In this document: positions 34,924-44,563 of the stretch, in pieces
Numbering within the stretch: position 1 is the stretch's first letter
Layout of the letters: each line of letters opens with the position of its first letter
Source of the DNA: Oscillospiraceae bacterium
GTDB taxonomy: Bacteria > Bacillota > Clostridia > Oscillospirales > Oscillospiraceae
Assembly (NCBI GenBank): GCA_017398625.1
Contig: JAFQFP010000032.1
Location: 23,915 to 87,914 of the forward strand
DNA length: 64,000 nt
Direction: 5' to 3'
The notes under the pieces: generated by a model
What the model was told of the DNA's origin: nothing
The model's database searches: none
Seen by the model: only the letters and a program-made list of their open reading frames with translations
Translations under genes and position numbers: made by a program

Positions 34924-36705
34924 ATGATATTCGGCAAGCATATCAACCGCTATTATCTGCGGTATCTGCCGCTGCTTCTGCTGGGTCTTGCGGCGCTGAT
35001 CGCCGTGGACTATCTGCAGCTCATCGTGCCCAATCTGTATGCCACGGTCATCAACGGTCTCAACGACGGCTATGTAACCGTGGACGGCAGCGCTCTGCCT
35101 TTTGACATGGCGTTTTTGCTGCAGCGGGTCTGTATGCCCATGGTAGGCATCATCCTTTCCATGGTCTTTGGCAGATTTTTGTGGCGTGTGTGCTTCTTCG
35201 GCGCCGCCATCCGTGTGGAGGGTGACCTGCGGGAGCGTATGTTTGACCATGCTAAGGATCTTTCCCGGCAGTACTATCAGATCAACAAGGTGGGCAGCCT
35301 GATGAGCCTGTTTACCAACGATCTGGATACCGTGCAGGAATGCTACGGCTGGGGTATCATGATGTTCTGCGACGCCCTGTTTCTGGGCATCCTCGCCGTG
35401 ATCAAGATGTGGGGCATGGATCCGCTGCTGACTCTGCTCTCTCTGATCCCCATGGCACTGCTGCTGGCTTCCGCCACGGTGGTAGGCCAGTACATGATGA
35501 AAAAGTGGGACATCCGGCAGGAGGCCTTCTCCCGTCTGTCGGACTTCTCTCAAGAGAGCTTCTCCGGCATCGCCGTGATCAAAGCGTTCGTCAAGGAAGC
35601 CAAGGAGCTTCTCGCCTTTGAAAAGCTGAACCGGGAAAACGAGACCGCCAACATCGACCACACCAAGGCATCGGTGCTGCTGCGGATCTTGGTGACCCTG
35701 TTTGTGGAAAGTGTTATTTGCATCATCCTTGGCTACGGCGGATTTCTGGTCTATAAGGGCAGCTTCAACGCCGGACAGCTTGTGGAATTCATCGGCTATT
35801 TCAACGCCATCATCTGGCCCATCATGGCAGTATCCGAGCTCATCGACATGACCTCACGGGGCAAGGCATCTCTGAACCGCATTGGCGAGCTTTTGGAAGC
35901 AAAGCAGGATGTGGTTGACCGCCCCGGTGTGGCAGAGCTGGAAGCTGTTCGGGGCGATATCGAGTTCCGGGATCTGACCTTCCGCTACCCCGACGGGGAA
36001 TTTGACGCACTGAAGAATGTGTCCTTTACCATCCGCGCCGGAGAAAGTGTGGGTCTGGTGGGCAGAACAGGTGCCGGCAAGACCACCCTTGTGGATCTGC
36101 TGCTGCGCACCTACAATGTGCCCGACGGCACCGTATTTATCGATGGGCAGGATGTGAATACCGTTTCCATCCGCTCGGTTCGGGAGAGCTGTGCCTATGT
36201 GCCGCAGGATAACTTCCTGTTTTCCGACACCATCACAAACAACATTGCCTTTGGTACAGACAGCGCTTCCCCCGCGGCGGTCAGCGCCGCAGCAATGCTT
36301 GCCGATGTGGACAGCAACATCCGCCAGTTCCAGCACGGCTACGATACGGTGCTGGGCGAGCGGGGCGTCACCGTCTCCGGCGGTCAGAAGCAGCGGATCT
36401 CCATCGCCCGGGCGCTGATGAAGGATGCCCCTATTCTGATCCTCGACGACAGCGTATCCGCCGTGGATACCAAGACTGAGCGCACCATTCTGCAAAATCT
36501 CCGCGATACCCGCAGCGGAAAGACCACCATCCTCATCGCCCACCGGATCTCCACCATCGAGCAGATGGATAAGGTGCTGTTTATCGACGACGGCACCGTA
36601 GAGGGCTTCGGCACCCATGGGGAGCTGTACAGCCGCAGCACCGCCTACCGAAAAATGGTAGATCTGCAGCGGCTGGAAGAGGAAGGAGGTGCCCAAAATG
36701 GCTGA
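34924..36705 (+). CDS. ABC exporter half-transporter with a degenerate catalytic carboxylate
   Basis: A 593-residue half-transporter with six membrane helices followed by an ATPase domain. Walker A is GRTGAGKTT from residue 380, the signature is VSGGQKQR, and the H-loop His is in LIAHRIS. The residue after Walker B is Asp509 (ILDDSVSA) instead of the catalytic Glu. The next gene overlaps by eight bases and has the complementary pattern, so the two form a heterodimeric exporter with one consensus and one degenerate ATP site, like BmrCD or TM287/288. The cargo is unknown; multidrug or lipid export is possible. Confidence 0.9.
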   Translation: MIFGKHINRYYLRYLPLLLLGLAALIAVDYLQLIVPNLYATVINGLNDGYVTVDGSALPFDMAFLLQRVCMPMVGIILSMVFGRFLWRVCFFGAAIRVEGDLRERMFDHAKDLSRQYYQINKVGSLMSLFTNDLDTVQECYGWGIMMFCDALFLGILAVIKMWGMDPLLTLLSLIPMALLLASATVVGQYMMKKWDIRQEAFSRLSDFSQESFSGIAVIKAFVKEAKELLAFEKLNRENETANIDHTKASVLLRILVTLFVESVICIILGYGGFLVYKGSFNAGQLVEFIGYFNAIIWPIMAVSELIDMTSRGKASLNRIGELLEAKQDVVDRPGVAELEAVRGDIEFRDLTFRYPDGEFDALKNVSFTIRAGESVGLVGRTGAGKTTLVDLLLRTYNVPDGTVFIDGQDVNTVSIRSVRESCAYVPQDNFLFSDTITNNIAFGTDSASPAAVSAAAMLADVDSNIRQFQHGYDTVLGERGVTVSGGQKQRISIARALMKDAPILILDDSVSAVDTKTERTILQNLRDTRSGKTTILIAHRISTIEQMDKVLFIDDGTVEGFGTHGELYSRSTAYRKMVDLQRLEEEGGAQNG

Positions 36706-38584
36706 GTATTTGCCTGTTCTCATCGTGGGCGCCATCATCGGAGCCTTTGCGCTGGTGTTCTTCCTTGCCTCTCTGGCGCTGAAAAAGCAGAAAAACGCCG
36801 ACGGCTATACCCGCCATATGTCCGACGGCGAGATCGTCAAGCGGCTGCTGCACTACGCTAAGCCCTACTGGAAGGACTTTGTGCTGGTGTTTTTCATCAT
36901 GGCGGTCTCCATCGTCTATGATCTGGTCTCTCCTCTCATCGTCGGTCATGTGGAAAAGACCGTCTCCGGAGACTTTGAGCTGAATTACCTGCTGAAGATC
37001 GTTGCCGTTTACGCAGGAATTCTGATCGTTAGCATGCTCTGCACCTATTTCCAAGCAATGATCCTACAAAAGACCGGTCAGAAGATCCTGTCTCAGATCC
37101 GCATGGATGTGTTCACTCACATCGAAAAGCTGTCCCATGAGCAGCTCAACAACATCCCCGTAGGCAAGCTGGTGACCCGTGTCACCAACGACCCCAATTC
37201 CATCAGCTATATGTTCACCAACATTCTGGTAACCCTGCTGAAAAACAGCATGGTGGTGGTAGGCGTTCTGGGTGCTATGCTGCTACTGAACTACGCGCTG
37301 ACGCTGATGGTGCTGTGCTTCGTGCCCTTTGTGGTGCTGTTTACGGTGATCTTTCGGAAATTCTCCCGGAAAGCCCACCGGGATGTCACCGATGCCACCA
37401 CAGATATCAACACCTACCTCTCTGAAAACCTCTCCGGCATCAAGATCACCCAGATCTTCAACCGGGAAGCCCAAAAAATGGAGGATTTCCGCCGCCGCAG
37501 CCGGGAGCTGGAAAAGGCAAAGCGGAACCGGATGTTTGTATTCGGCATCTTCCGTCCCATGGTGTATATGCTCAATATTAGCTGCGTTATGTGCCTGTTC
37601 TACTTCGGCAGCAAGGGATATATCCAAGATACCCCCTTCCTCGGACAGGTGATCACCGCGGACATCGTGGTCGCTTTCTATATGTATATCTCCAAGTTCT
37701 TTAACCCCATCCAGAATCTGGCAGAGCAGTTTGATATGCTGCAAAAGTCCTTTGCTTCCTCGGAAAAGATCTTCGGGATCTTGGATATGGTTCCGGAGGT
37801 GGTGGATGAGCCCGACGCCATGGAGCTGGAGCAGATCCGGGGCGAGATCGAATTTAGGGATGTCTGGTTCGCCTATAACCCCGGCGAATGGGTGCTCAAG
37901 GGCGTTTCCTTCAAGGTAGAGCCCCGGCAGACGGTGGCGTTTGTGGGCTCCACAGGCTCCGGTAAGACCACCATCCTCAGCCTGATCTGCCGAAACTACG
38001 ATATCCAGAAGGGTCAGATTCTCATTGACGGCATCGACATCCGCAGGATCAAGATATCCTCTCTGCGCCGCCACTTCGGACAGATGCTGCAGGATGTGTT
38101 CCTGTTCTCCGGCACCATCCGCAGCAACATCGTGCTGCGCAAGGAGGATATCTCCGACGAGGACATCTGGCGCGCCTGCCGCTATGTCAACGCCGACAGC
38201 TTCATCACCAAGCTGGAGGACGGCTTGGATGAGGTGGTGCGGGAGCGGGGCAACAACTTCTCTGCAGGTCAGCGGCAGCTTCTCAGCTTTGCCAGAACCG
38301 TTCTGCACAAGCCCTCGGTGATGATCCTAGACGAAGCCACCGCCAACATCGACACAGAAACGGAAATGCTGATCCAAGATTCTCTGGAGAAGATGAAAAA
38401 TATCGGCACCATGCTGATCGTTGCCCACCGTCTGAGCACCATCCAGCATGCAGATAACATCATTCTTCTGTCCCACGGACAGATCATCGAGCAGGGCAAC
38501 CATCAAGCGCTGCTGGCGCAAAAGGGCCGCTACTACCGGCTCTACACCCTGCAATACAGCAAGCAGCAGCTTCTGCAAAACTAA
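36698..38584 (+). CDS. ABC exporter half-transporter, catalytic partner
   Basis: A 628-residue partner subunit. Walker A is GSTGSGKTT from residue 417, and Walker B ends ILDEAT with the catalytic Glu546. The H-loop is IVAHRLS. Its signature is FSAGQRQ rather than SGGQ, which lines the degenerate site with the Asp509-bearing subunit. An extra N-terminal helix (about 4-28) precedes the six-helix core. ATG 36698 has GGAAGGAGG upstream and overlaps the previous stop, so the two are made in equal amounts. Confidence 0.9.
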   Translation: MAEYLPVLIVGAIIGAFALVFFLASLALKKQKNADGYTRHMSDGEIVKRLLHYAKPYWKDFVLVFFIMAVSIVYDLVSPLIVGHVEKTVSGDFELNYLLKIVAVYAGILIVSMLCTYFQAMILQKTGQKILSQIRMDVFTHIEKLSHEQLNNIPVGKLVTRVTNDPNSISYMFTNILVTLLKNSMVVVGVLGAMLLLNYALTLMVLCFVPFVVLFTVIFRKFSRKAHRDVTDATTDINTYLSENLSGIKITQIFNREAQKMEDFRRRSRELEKAKRNRMFVFGIFRPMVYMLNISCVMCLFYFGSKGYIQDTPFLGQVITADIVVAFYMYISKFFNPIQNLAEQFDMLQKSFASSEKIFGILDMVPEVVDEPDAMELEQIRGEIEFRDVWFAYNPGEWVLKGVSFKVEPRQTVAFVGSTGSGKTTILSLICRNYDIQKGQILIDGIDIRRIKISSLRRHFGQMLQDVFLFSGTIRSNIVLRKEDISDEDIWRACRYVNADSFITKLEDGLDEVVRERGNNFSAGQRQLLSFARTVLHKPSVMILDEATANIDTETEMLIQDSLEKMKNIGTMLIVAHRLSTIQHADNIILLSHGQIIEQGNHQALLAQKGRYYRLYTLQYSKQQLLQN

Positions 38585-38607
38585 AGAATGACATCTCAAC
38601 AAAAAAA

Positions 38608-38644
38608 GAGAAGGTTCGCCATTGACGAGCCTTCTCTTTCTTTT
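38608..38644. terminator. Bidirectional terminator between the ABC exporter and the second CapA gene
   Basis: Complementary AGAGAAGG / CCTTCTCT arms with an A run on the left and a T run on the right, between convergent genes. Confidence 0.7.
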
Positions 38645-38647
38645 GCT

Positions 38648-40099
38648 TTATGCGGATGCTGTGGTTTCCCCGGTAGACTCTGCCGTTGTCTCTGCGGTCG
38701 TCTCCACAGTCGTCTCCCCGGTGGTCTCCGTGGCAGCGCCTGTTGTCTCGGTGGGCGCTGTGGTTTCCTCTGTGGGCGGCACAGTCTCCTCGGCAGTGCC
38801 CTCCACCAGCTTGCCCACACGCTCATGGGCGCGCTTCAAGCCGTAGACCATGGCGCTGTAGGTCTGGTCGTTGACCATGCGAACATTGTCTGCCAGATAC
38901 TGGTCGATCTGCTCCTGCAGACGCACCACCTTCAGCTTTCCGTCAATGCCCTCCATGGTAAAAATGGGGGTGTATTCAAAGTTCGTGACCTTGGTCTCCC
39001 CAGTTATATGATCCTTGGTGATCTCCAGATGGAGCACAACGGAATATTCGCTGCCTGCCCGCTGGGCATCGGAATAGAAATCCCCCAGAGAGTAAGCCAC
39101 AAATGCCCCTGTCTCCTTCTCGATCTCCATCTTCTGAACATAGTGAGGATGGGTGCCGATAATGGCATCCACGCCCTCATCGATCATCAGATCCTTGATG
39201 GTCGCCTGCGTCTTGTTTTCCTTATCGGAATACTCGCTGCCCCAATGGAGCAACGCGATGGTGATGTCCGGCTTTTCCTTTGCGGCAGCCCGAAGTACCT
39301 TTCGGATACCGGAGGTATCCACCTCCTTGTACATGGTGGCATAGTCGGTATACAGCAGGTTTACATGACCGTCAAACTGTTCCGGAATGGCATAACCGTC
39401 CATGCCCTTGGTAAACGCCACAAAGGCGATCTTGATTCCTTGAATATCGCAGATCGTATAGCCGCCGGTGCGCTTAAATTCCGACTTTGAGGCGTAAGCG
39501 CCCACCGGGAGCATGCCTGCCGCCCGAATATTCTGCAAGGTAGTGGCAAGACCGGAATCGCCGTTATTGATACACCGGGAATTTGCCATCTGCACCACAT
39601 CCACGCCGGCATTGTAAAGCGCCTCCATCAGCTCTTGGGGGGCAGACACGGTTGCCGTGCCGTAGGGCTCTCCGCAGAGATTTCCCTCAAAATTCATCAG
39701 TGTCAGATCTGCCTCCGACAGCAGGGGCAACACATCCACAAAGGTATTGGTATAGTCATACACCGCCCCGGCACCTGCCGCCACGGTCTTGTCGTTGATA
39801 TTCACATCCCCTACCGCCGCCAGCGTGATCACCGTAGCAGGACCGGTGGGCTCTGTAGAGGGTTCGGTAGTTCCTCCGGTCTCCCCGGTCTGGGAGATGT
39901 GCTCCGGTGGCTGGGTAGATTGGCTGCTGCCCTGCCGGGCAGACTGTGCCACCGCAAAGATCAGAATACCGCAGGAGATCAGCACCACAGCCGCGATCAC
40001 CAGCGTTGCCGTAAACTTTTTCTGCTCTCTCTGGCGCTGCTGCTGCCGCTCCCGACGCTGCTGCCGTCGCTTATTCAGTTCATCGTTGTGAGACTCCAT
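38648..40099 (-). CDS. Second CapA-family protein with a Thr/Glu-rich tail
   Basis: A 483-residue protein. A very basic, Gln/Arg-rich cytoplasmic start (KRRQQRRERQQQRQREQKK) is followed by a membrane helix (about 28-52), a Ser/Thr-rich linker and the PGA_cap domain (about 85-400). The domain contains AAVGDVNINDK, LMNFEGNLCGEP, VQMANSRCINNG and GTHPHYVQKME. The last 45 residues are ETT/TTAE repeats. ATG 40099 has AAGGAGG upstream. It differs from the first CapA gene in both flanks; it also has Ser-Arg where the usual NNH motif would be (ANSRCINNGDSG), so the active site may be altered. Confidence 0.85.
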   Translation of the reverse strand: MESHNDELNKRRQQRRERQQQRQREQKKFTATLVIAAVVLISCGILIFAVAQSARQGSSQSTQPPEHISQTGETGGTTEPSTEPTGPATVITLAAVGDVNINDKTVAAGAGAVYDYTNTFVDVLPLLSEADLTLMNFEGNLCGEPYGTATVSAPQELMEALYNAGVDVVQMANSRCINNGDSGLATTLQNIRAAGMLPVGAYASKSEFKRTGGYTICDIQGIKIAFVAFTKGMDGYAIPEQFDGHVNLLYTDYATMYKEVDTSGIRKVLRAAAKEKPDITIALLHWGSEYSDKENKTQATIKDLMIDEGVDAIIGTHPHYVQKMEIEKETGAFVAYSLGDFYSDAQRAGSEYSVVLHLEITKDHITGETKVTNFEYTPIFTMEGIDGKLKVVRLQEQIDQYLADNVRMVNDQTYSAMVYGLKRAHERVGKLVEGTAEETVPPTEETTAPTETTGAATETTGETTVETTAETTAESTGETTASA

Positions 40100-40139
40100 G
40101 GTACACCTCCTTGCGCACATTATCCCAGCATAGGTTGTT

Positions 40140-40168
40140 ATTGTACACTATTTTTGCCGAATAGACAA
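40140..40168 (-). promoter_or_regulatory. Promoter of the second CapA gene
   Basis: TTGTCT (40163-40168) and TACAAT (40140-40145) on the minus strand, spaced 17 bp. Confidence 0.7.
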
Positions 40169-40194
40169 GCCCTGTAACGAAAAATTCACAGAGA

Positions 40195-40227
40195 AAACGC
40201 CGTCTGCGTATAGTGCAGACGGCGTTT
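40195..40227 (-). terminator. Terminator of the opp-type operon
   Basis: A perfect 13-bp stem AAACGCCGTCTGC / GCAGACGGCGTTT lies 3 bp after the last gene of the leftward operon. Confidence 0.8.
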
Positions 40228-40229
40228 GA

Positions 40230-41486
40230 TCAGTTAATCAGTTCCTTGGTATATGCGATGCCCGAATCCTCCGTCATCGTCAGTGCCAGACCCGGCTGAT
40301 TATAGCACAGCACCGTGCCCCTAGGCCACACAGAATAGATCTGTTGCTCCGCCAGCGCTTTCAAGGCATCCTCATCCAGCAAATCCGCGATAAACACAGG
40401 CGCGATCTGCAGCACGATCTCCCCACAGTCGGTTTTCTCGCTGTAGCAGAGAAGATCGTGGACGGCGCTCTTATCCATACCGTCCGCGGGATCGATCATC
40501 AGGGTAGCGATCCGCAGAGACGCAAAGGAATAGTAGTGCCAGCGATCCCGCTCACTCAGCGGGAAATCCCGCAGCGCAACTATGCTCATAGGGCTGCTGT
40601 AGTGCATCACGGCAGGGATATAGATGCTGTCCTCCTGCCGGTCGAACACATTGATGCCGTATTGCTGCCCCCGCAGATCCAGATTTCGGGTAAATCCGTC
40701 ATAGCTGACCAGATACCCCCTTGTAAAGCCTGCTGCGGACAGGGTATCGGCAAGATAGTCCGCCGCAAAAGCATTGGTCATCCAGCCAAAGTCCACAAAC
40801 CCGGTGATCTCATGGGTGTCAGCAAAGGCAAGGTAATCCTCGCTGACGGAAAGCTGCACCCGGTTTTCTCCAAGCAGCTCCAGACGGACTGCCGCCGGAT
40901 CATTGGCGAATGCCGCCGCTTCCTTGATATAGGGCAGCAGCTCCGGATTCTGGGCAGGGTCATAACGCTCAGCCTCTCCGTCGGATTCACACAGAAGCAT
41001 CCGCTCATATTCGCTGTATACCGCACCAAGGAACACATGGCGGTTTTCGTACCGTACCACCAGCTCCAGCGCGGTATAAAGCCCGGGATCCACGGTCACC
41101 GGCTCATTGACATGGGCATTGAGCCATGCCAGATTTCCGTTTTCCGGGGTCTCCGAGGAAAAAAGCTGCCACGCCTTTACCGCCGCTTCGGAATAAGCGG
41201 CGGTAAGCGCCTTGCTTTCCGCGGTGGCAGACATGCCTGCCCCGCCGAAATCATACTGCAGCACAAAATCGCCGCCGCAGTGCAGCTCTCCACTGTCCAC
41301 GCTGACCTCCTGCCAGCCCGGCTCCCGGTTCAGCAGCGCCGTCAGCCCTGCGGACAGGGAGACAGCCGCCACCACCAGCAGGATCACGATCAAAACGATC
41401 CGCAGGGTCTTGTTTTTGCCGGAAAGCTTGATGTTTTCCACCTTGGGAAGACGGGGAGACCAGCGAGTGCTGTCCTTTTTGCCCAT
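40230..41486 (-). CDS. Membrane-anchored, degenerate ApbE-like (flavin transferase-like) protein
   Basis: A 418-residue protein with a basic cytoplasmic start, one membrane helix (about 28-50) and an external domain. The order of segments follows ApbE, the FAD:protein FMN transferase: GFVDFGWMTNAFAADYLADTL (230-250) for the family's DLGGIGKGYAAD block, then YLVSYDGFTRNLDL for the VNxGGNI strand, and TLMIDPADG for HIIDPxTG. The glycines, Lys and His normally conserved there are lost, so flavin transfer is doubtful. It may be a non-catalytic relative that kept the fold. It is the last gene of the opp-type operon, 3 bp after the OppF-type gene. Confidence 0.6.
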   Translation of the reverse strand: MGKKDSTRWSPRLPKVENIKLSGKNKTLRIVLIVILLVVAAVSLSAGLTALLNREPGWQEVSVDSGELHCGGDFVLQYDFGGAGMSATAESKALTAAYSEAAVKAWQLFSSETPENGNLAWLNAHVNEPVTVDPGLYTALELVVRYENRHVFLGAVYSEYERMLLCESDGEAERYDPAQNPELLPYIKEAAAFANDPAAVRLELLGENRVQLSVSEDYLAFADTHEITGFVDFGWMTNAFAADYLADTLSAAGFTRGYLVSYDGFTRNLDLRGQQYGINVFDRQEDSIYIPAVMHYSSPMSIVALRDFPLSERDRWHYYSFASLRIATLMIDPADGMDKSAVHDLLCYSEKTDCGEIVLQIAPVFIADLLDEDALKALAEQQIYSVWPRGTVLCYNQPGLALTMTEDSGIAYTKELIN

Positions 41487-41489
41487 AGA

Positions 41490-42785
41490 CTACAGCACCG
41501 CAAACAGCAGCATCAATCCAAACAGGCCCAAAATCACGCCCAGCACAGCCAGACCGATGAGAGCGCCCTTGATACATGCCTTATAGTTGCGGATATAGTT
41601 GAAATGCTTATAGATGAAGCCGCCGATAATGCCCAGCAGGGGCAGGAAGAAGGACAGGATCATCATCCACAGGCTGCCGGTATCATGAACCGGAGCGTCC
41701 AGAATATACTCGCCCTGAGGCAGCTCTTCCTCAGCCCGCTTCACTGCCTGCGCAGCACCGGGCTCCAAAATGGTGATGGACTTCACCTTTTCCCCGGAGG
41801 CACGCAGACGCTTATACTCCTCGATCTCCTTGGTATTGCCGAACACAAAGTGGTTGTGTCCGATGTCCACCAGCTCGGGCTTTTCCTCACTGTAATCGTG
41901 GACGGAGGGATCGTAGGTAAACAGCACCTTGTTCTTTTCCAGTTGGGGATCGGGAATGGGAATGGCAGAGATCAAGCTGCGGGTATACGGATGCATGGGG
42001 AAGTCAAACAGCTCCTCTGCATCGGCGATCTCCACGATATCGCCCTTGTAGATAACGCCGATCCGGTCGGAAATAAACCGGACAATGGAAAGGTCATGGG
42101 CAATAAACAGGTAGGTGACATCCCGCTCCTTCTGGAATTTCTTCAGCAGATTCAGCACCTGCGCACGGATGGAAACATCCAGTGCGGAAATGGGCTCGTC
42201 GGCAATGACCAGCTCCGGCTCCATGACCATAGCTCTTGCCAAACCGATTCTCTGGCGCTGACCGCCGGAGAACTCATGGGGATAACGGGTCAGATGCTCG
42301 GGCAGCAGACCTACTTCCTCGATGATCTTCTCTACCTTACGCACCCGGTCTGCTTCATCCTCAAACAGATGGAAGTTGTAAAGGCCCTCGGAGACGATAT
42401 AGTCCACGGTGGCGCGCTCGTTCAAAGAGGCTGCAGGATCCTGAAACACCATCTGGATGTTGCGGATGACCTCCCGGTCCAGACCCTTGCTGGTCTTGCC
42501 GGAGATCCGCACGCCCTTGTACTGGATCTCACCGGCGGCGCAAGGGTTGACCCGGATCACGGCGCGGCCGATGGTGGTCTTGCCGGAGCCGGACTCACCT
42601 ACCAGTGAGAAGGTCTCACCCTTATAGATATCAAAGGAGGCATCCTTGACGGCACGGACGGCGCTGTCACCCTTTCCGAAGGTGATGTCCACATTTTTTA
42701 GACTCAGCAGGATCTCTCTGCCCTGCTCGTCAATGGGTCCGTGCTCGGGAAGGAAGGACTGGGCAGGCTTCTTTTCTTTTGCCAT
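41490..42785 (-). CDS. OppF/DppF-type ATPase with a two-helix membrane tail
   Basis: A 431-residue ABC ATPase; the family is normally about 320 long. Motifs: Walker A GESGSGKT (63-70), Q-loop FQDPAASLN, signature FSGGQRQR (172-179), Walker B IADEPIS, H-loop IAHDLS. After the regular end ([16 protein letters not shown]) comes an extra C-terminal segment of about 150 residues with two hydrophobic helices (about 372-392 and 405-429). The ATPase should thus be membrane-tethered by itself. ATG 42785 has GGAGG upstream and is 16 bp after the OppD stop. Confidence 0.92.
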   Translation of the reverse strand: MAKEKKPAQSFLPEHGPIDEQGREILLSLKNVDITFGKGDSAVRAVKDASFDIYKGETFSLVGESGSGKTTIGRAVIRVNPCAAGEIQYKGVRISGKTSKGLDREVIRNIQMVFQDPAASLNERATVDYIVSEGLYNFHLFEDEADRVRKVEKIIEEVGLLPEHLTRYPHEFSGGQRQRIGLARAMVMEPELVIADEPISALDVSIRAQVLNLLKKFQKERDVTYLFIAHDLSIVRFISDRIGVIYKGDIVEIADAEELFDFPMHPYTRSLISAIPIPDPQLEKNKVLFTYDPSVHDYSEEKPELVDIGHNHFVFGNTKEIEEYKRLRASGEKVKSITILEPGAAQAVKRAEEELPQGEYILDAPVHDTGSLWMMILSFFLPLLGIIGGFIYKHFNYIRNYKACIKGALIGLAVLGVILGLFGLMLLFAVL

Positions 42786-42801
42786 ATTCACTTCCTCCTT
42801 C

Positions 42802-44550
42802 TCAAATGTTGAATGCATCCACAAGCTTTTCGTGGATGTTCTGAATGATCTCGGGCTTTTCCACCTTGGGGGCTCTGGGATCCAGCAGCCATGTCTTTGC
42901 GAAGTGGGTGGGGCTGACTTGGAACATGGGAGGCTCCTTCAAGGTGTCCACCTTCAGACAGTAGGGGTTACGGGGCGCAAATGCGTCGCCGGTAATGCTG
43001 TTATACAGGGACGGGGGTGTGCCGGTAATGGAGTAGAGCTTGGTATCCCGCTGGGCAAGCTGGGGCAGGCTGGACAGCAGCGCCCAAGTGTAGGGATGCC
43101 GGGGATCATAGAATACTTCCTCCACGCTGCCCAGCTCGATGACCTGTCCGGCATACAGCACTGCCACACGGTCGGCAATGTTTGCCACGACACCCAAGTC
43201 GTGGGTGATAAACACGATGGTATAACCGAATTCCTTCTGCAGATCCTTGATCAGCTTCAAGATCTGTGCCTGAATGGTCACATCCAGCGCCGTGGTGGGC
43301 TCGTCACAGATCAAGATCTTAGGCTGGCAGGAAAGGGCGATGGCGATAACGATCCGCTGGCGCATACCGCCGGAGTATTGGAAGGGATAATCGTCAAACC
43401 GCGCCTCGGCATTGGGGATGCCCACCTTCTTCATCAAAATCAGCGCACGCTCCCGGGCTTCCGCCTCGGAGCAGTTCTGATGCTGCAATATCACGGAGGT
43501 GATCTGCTTGCCGATGGTGATGATGGGGTTCAGAGAAGTCATGGGATCCTGGAACACCGTGGCGATCTTGCCGCCGCGGATCTGGGTCCAGTCCTTAGAA
43601 TAGTTCACCTTTGCCAGATTTAGCACGCAGGTGCCGTGAAGCTGGGTCTCGGTCTCATCCAGATATCGGACACGGAACGCCACCTGATCGAACACGGCAT
43701 TGCGGGTCGCCTCGTCGCCCAGATCTACACCCTGCGTCATGGCTTCCTTCATCGCCTTCAGCAGACCGTTGTGGAACTGAATACGCTTTTTCAGACCGTA
43801 GCGGCCCACAGACAGGTAGATTTCCTTGGCAAGAATGCGGTTGCGCTCCTTGACGGCATCAGAGACCTCCTGCTTCTGTGCCTTGGCGTATTCTTCCTTC
43901 AGCACAGCCATCTTTTGCTGATATTCCTCAGCAAATTTGGTATCCGCCTTCACTGCAGCCTTGTGCGCAGCCAGCTTATCCTTCCGCTCCTGCTCCAGAG
44001 CCTTGATCTGAGCATCCAGCTCTTTGATCTGCAGGTCGGTAGCCTTATAGCGCTCCTTTTCCTTAGAGGAGTCGATGGTCTGCTTCAGATTGAACAGCTC
44101 TGTGCGCTGGAAGCGCAGCTTGCGGATGGTTTCCGTGGTAGCCGCTTCTTCCTCAGGGCTCAGACCCATCCGGCGCTGTTTTTCATTCTCCAATGCTTGG
44201 ATCTGGCGGTAAACAGAAGCGCCGTTTTCCAGCTTGGAATATTCGTTGAGCTTCTTTTCCGCATCCGCGATCATCTTCTTTGCGTGGTTCGTCAGCTTCA
44301 CACGGGTATCGGAAAGCTCCTCATCGTTGAAGATGATGTCGCCGTTGCTGATATAGCCGTTGGAATCCAGCATACCGGCAAAGGTCTTGGTAAATACGGA
44401 CTTACCGGAGCCGGACTCGCCAACAATAGCGACGGACTCGTTTTCATAGAAATCCAGAGAAATACCGCGAATGGCGGTAAGGGTTCTGCCGCGGACCTTG
44501 AATTTGACCTCCAGATCCTTGACGGACAGCAATACTTTTCTGTTATCCAT
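42802..44550 (-). CDS. OppD/DppD-type ATPase with a long coiled-coil insertion
   Basis: A 582-residue ATPase against about 330-350 for normal OppD. Walker A GESGSGKS is at 44-51 but the Q-loop [10 protein letters not shown] is at about 333 instead of near 100. The roughly 230 inserted residues (about 85-315) are rich in Glu, Lys, Ala and Gln, and residues 88-235 look like a coiled coil. Signature YSGGMRQR, Walker [11 protein letters not shown] and H-loop ITHDLG are intact. The C-terminal Oligo_HPY region keeps [10 protein letters not shown] but has lost most of the cysteines that hold an iron-sulfur cluster in some OppD proteins. ATG 44550 follows AAGGGGGG. Confidence 0.92.
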   Translation of the reverse strand: MDNRKVLLSVKDLEVKFKVRGRTLTAIRGISLDFYENESVAIVGESGSGKSVFTKTFAGMLDSNGYISNGDIIFNDEELSDTRVKLTNHAKKMIADAEKKLNEYSKLENGASVYRQIQALENEKQRRMGLSPEEEAATTETIRKLRFQRTELFNLKQTIDSSKEKERYKATDLQIKELDAQIKALEQERKDKLAAHKAAVKADTKFAEEYQQKMAVLKEEYAKAQKQEVSDAVKERNRILAKEIYLSVGRYGLKKRIQFHNGLLKAMKEAMTQGVDLGDEATRNAVFDQVAFRVRYLDETETQLHGTCVLNLAKVNYSKDWTQIRGGKIATVFQDPMTSLNPIITIGKQITSVILQHQNCSEAEARERALILMKKVGIPNAEARFDDYPFQYSGGMRQRIVIAIALSCQPKILICDEPTTALDVTIQAQILKLIKDLQKEFGYTIVFITHDLGVVANIADRVAVLYAGQVIELGSVEEVFYDPRHPYTWALLSSLPQLAQRDTKLYSITGTPPSLYNSITGDAFAPRNPYCLKVDTLKEPPMFQVSPTHFAKTWLLDPRAPKVEKPEIIQNIHEKLVDAFNI

Positions 44551-44563
44551 TTTGCCGCCCCCC

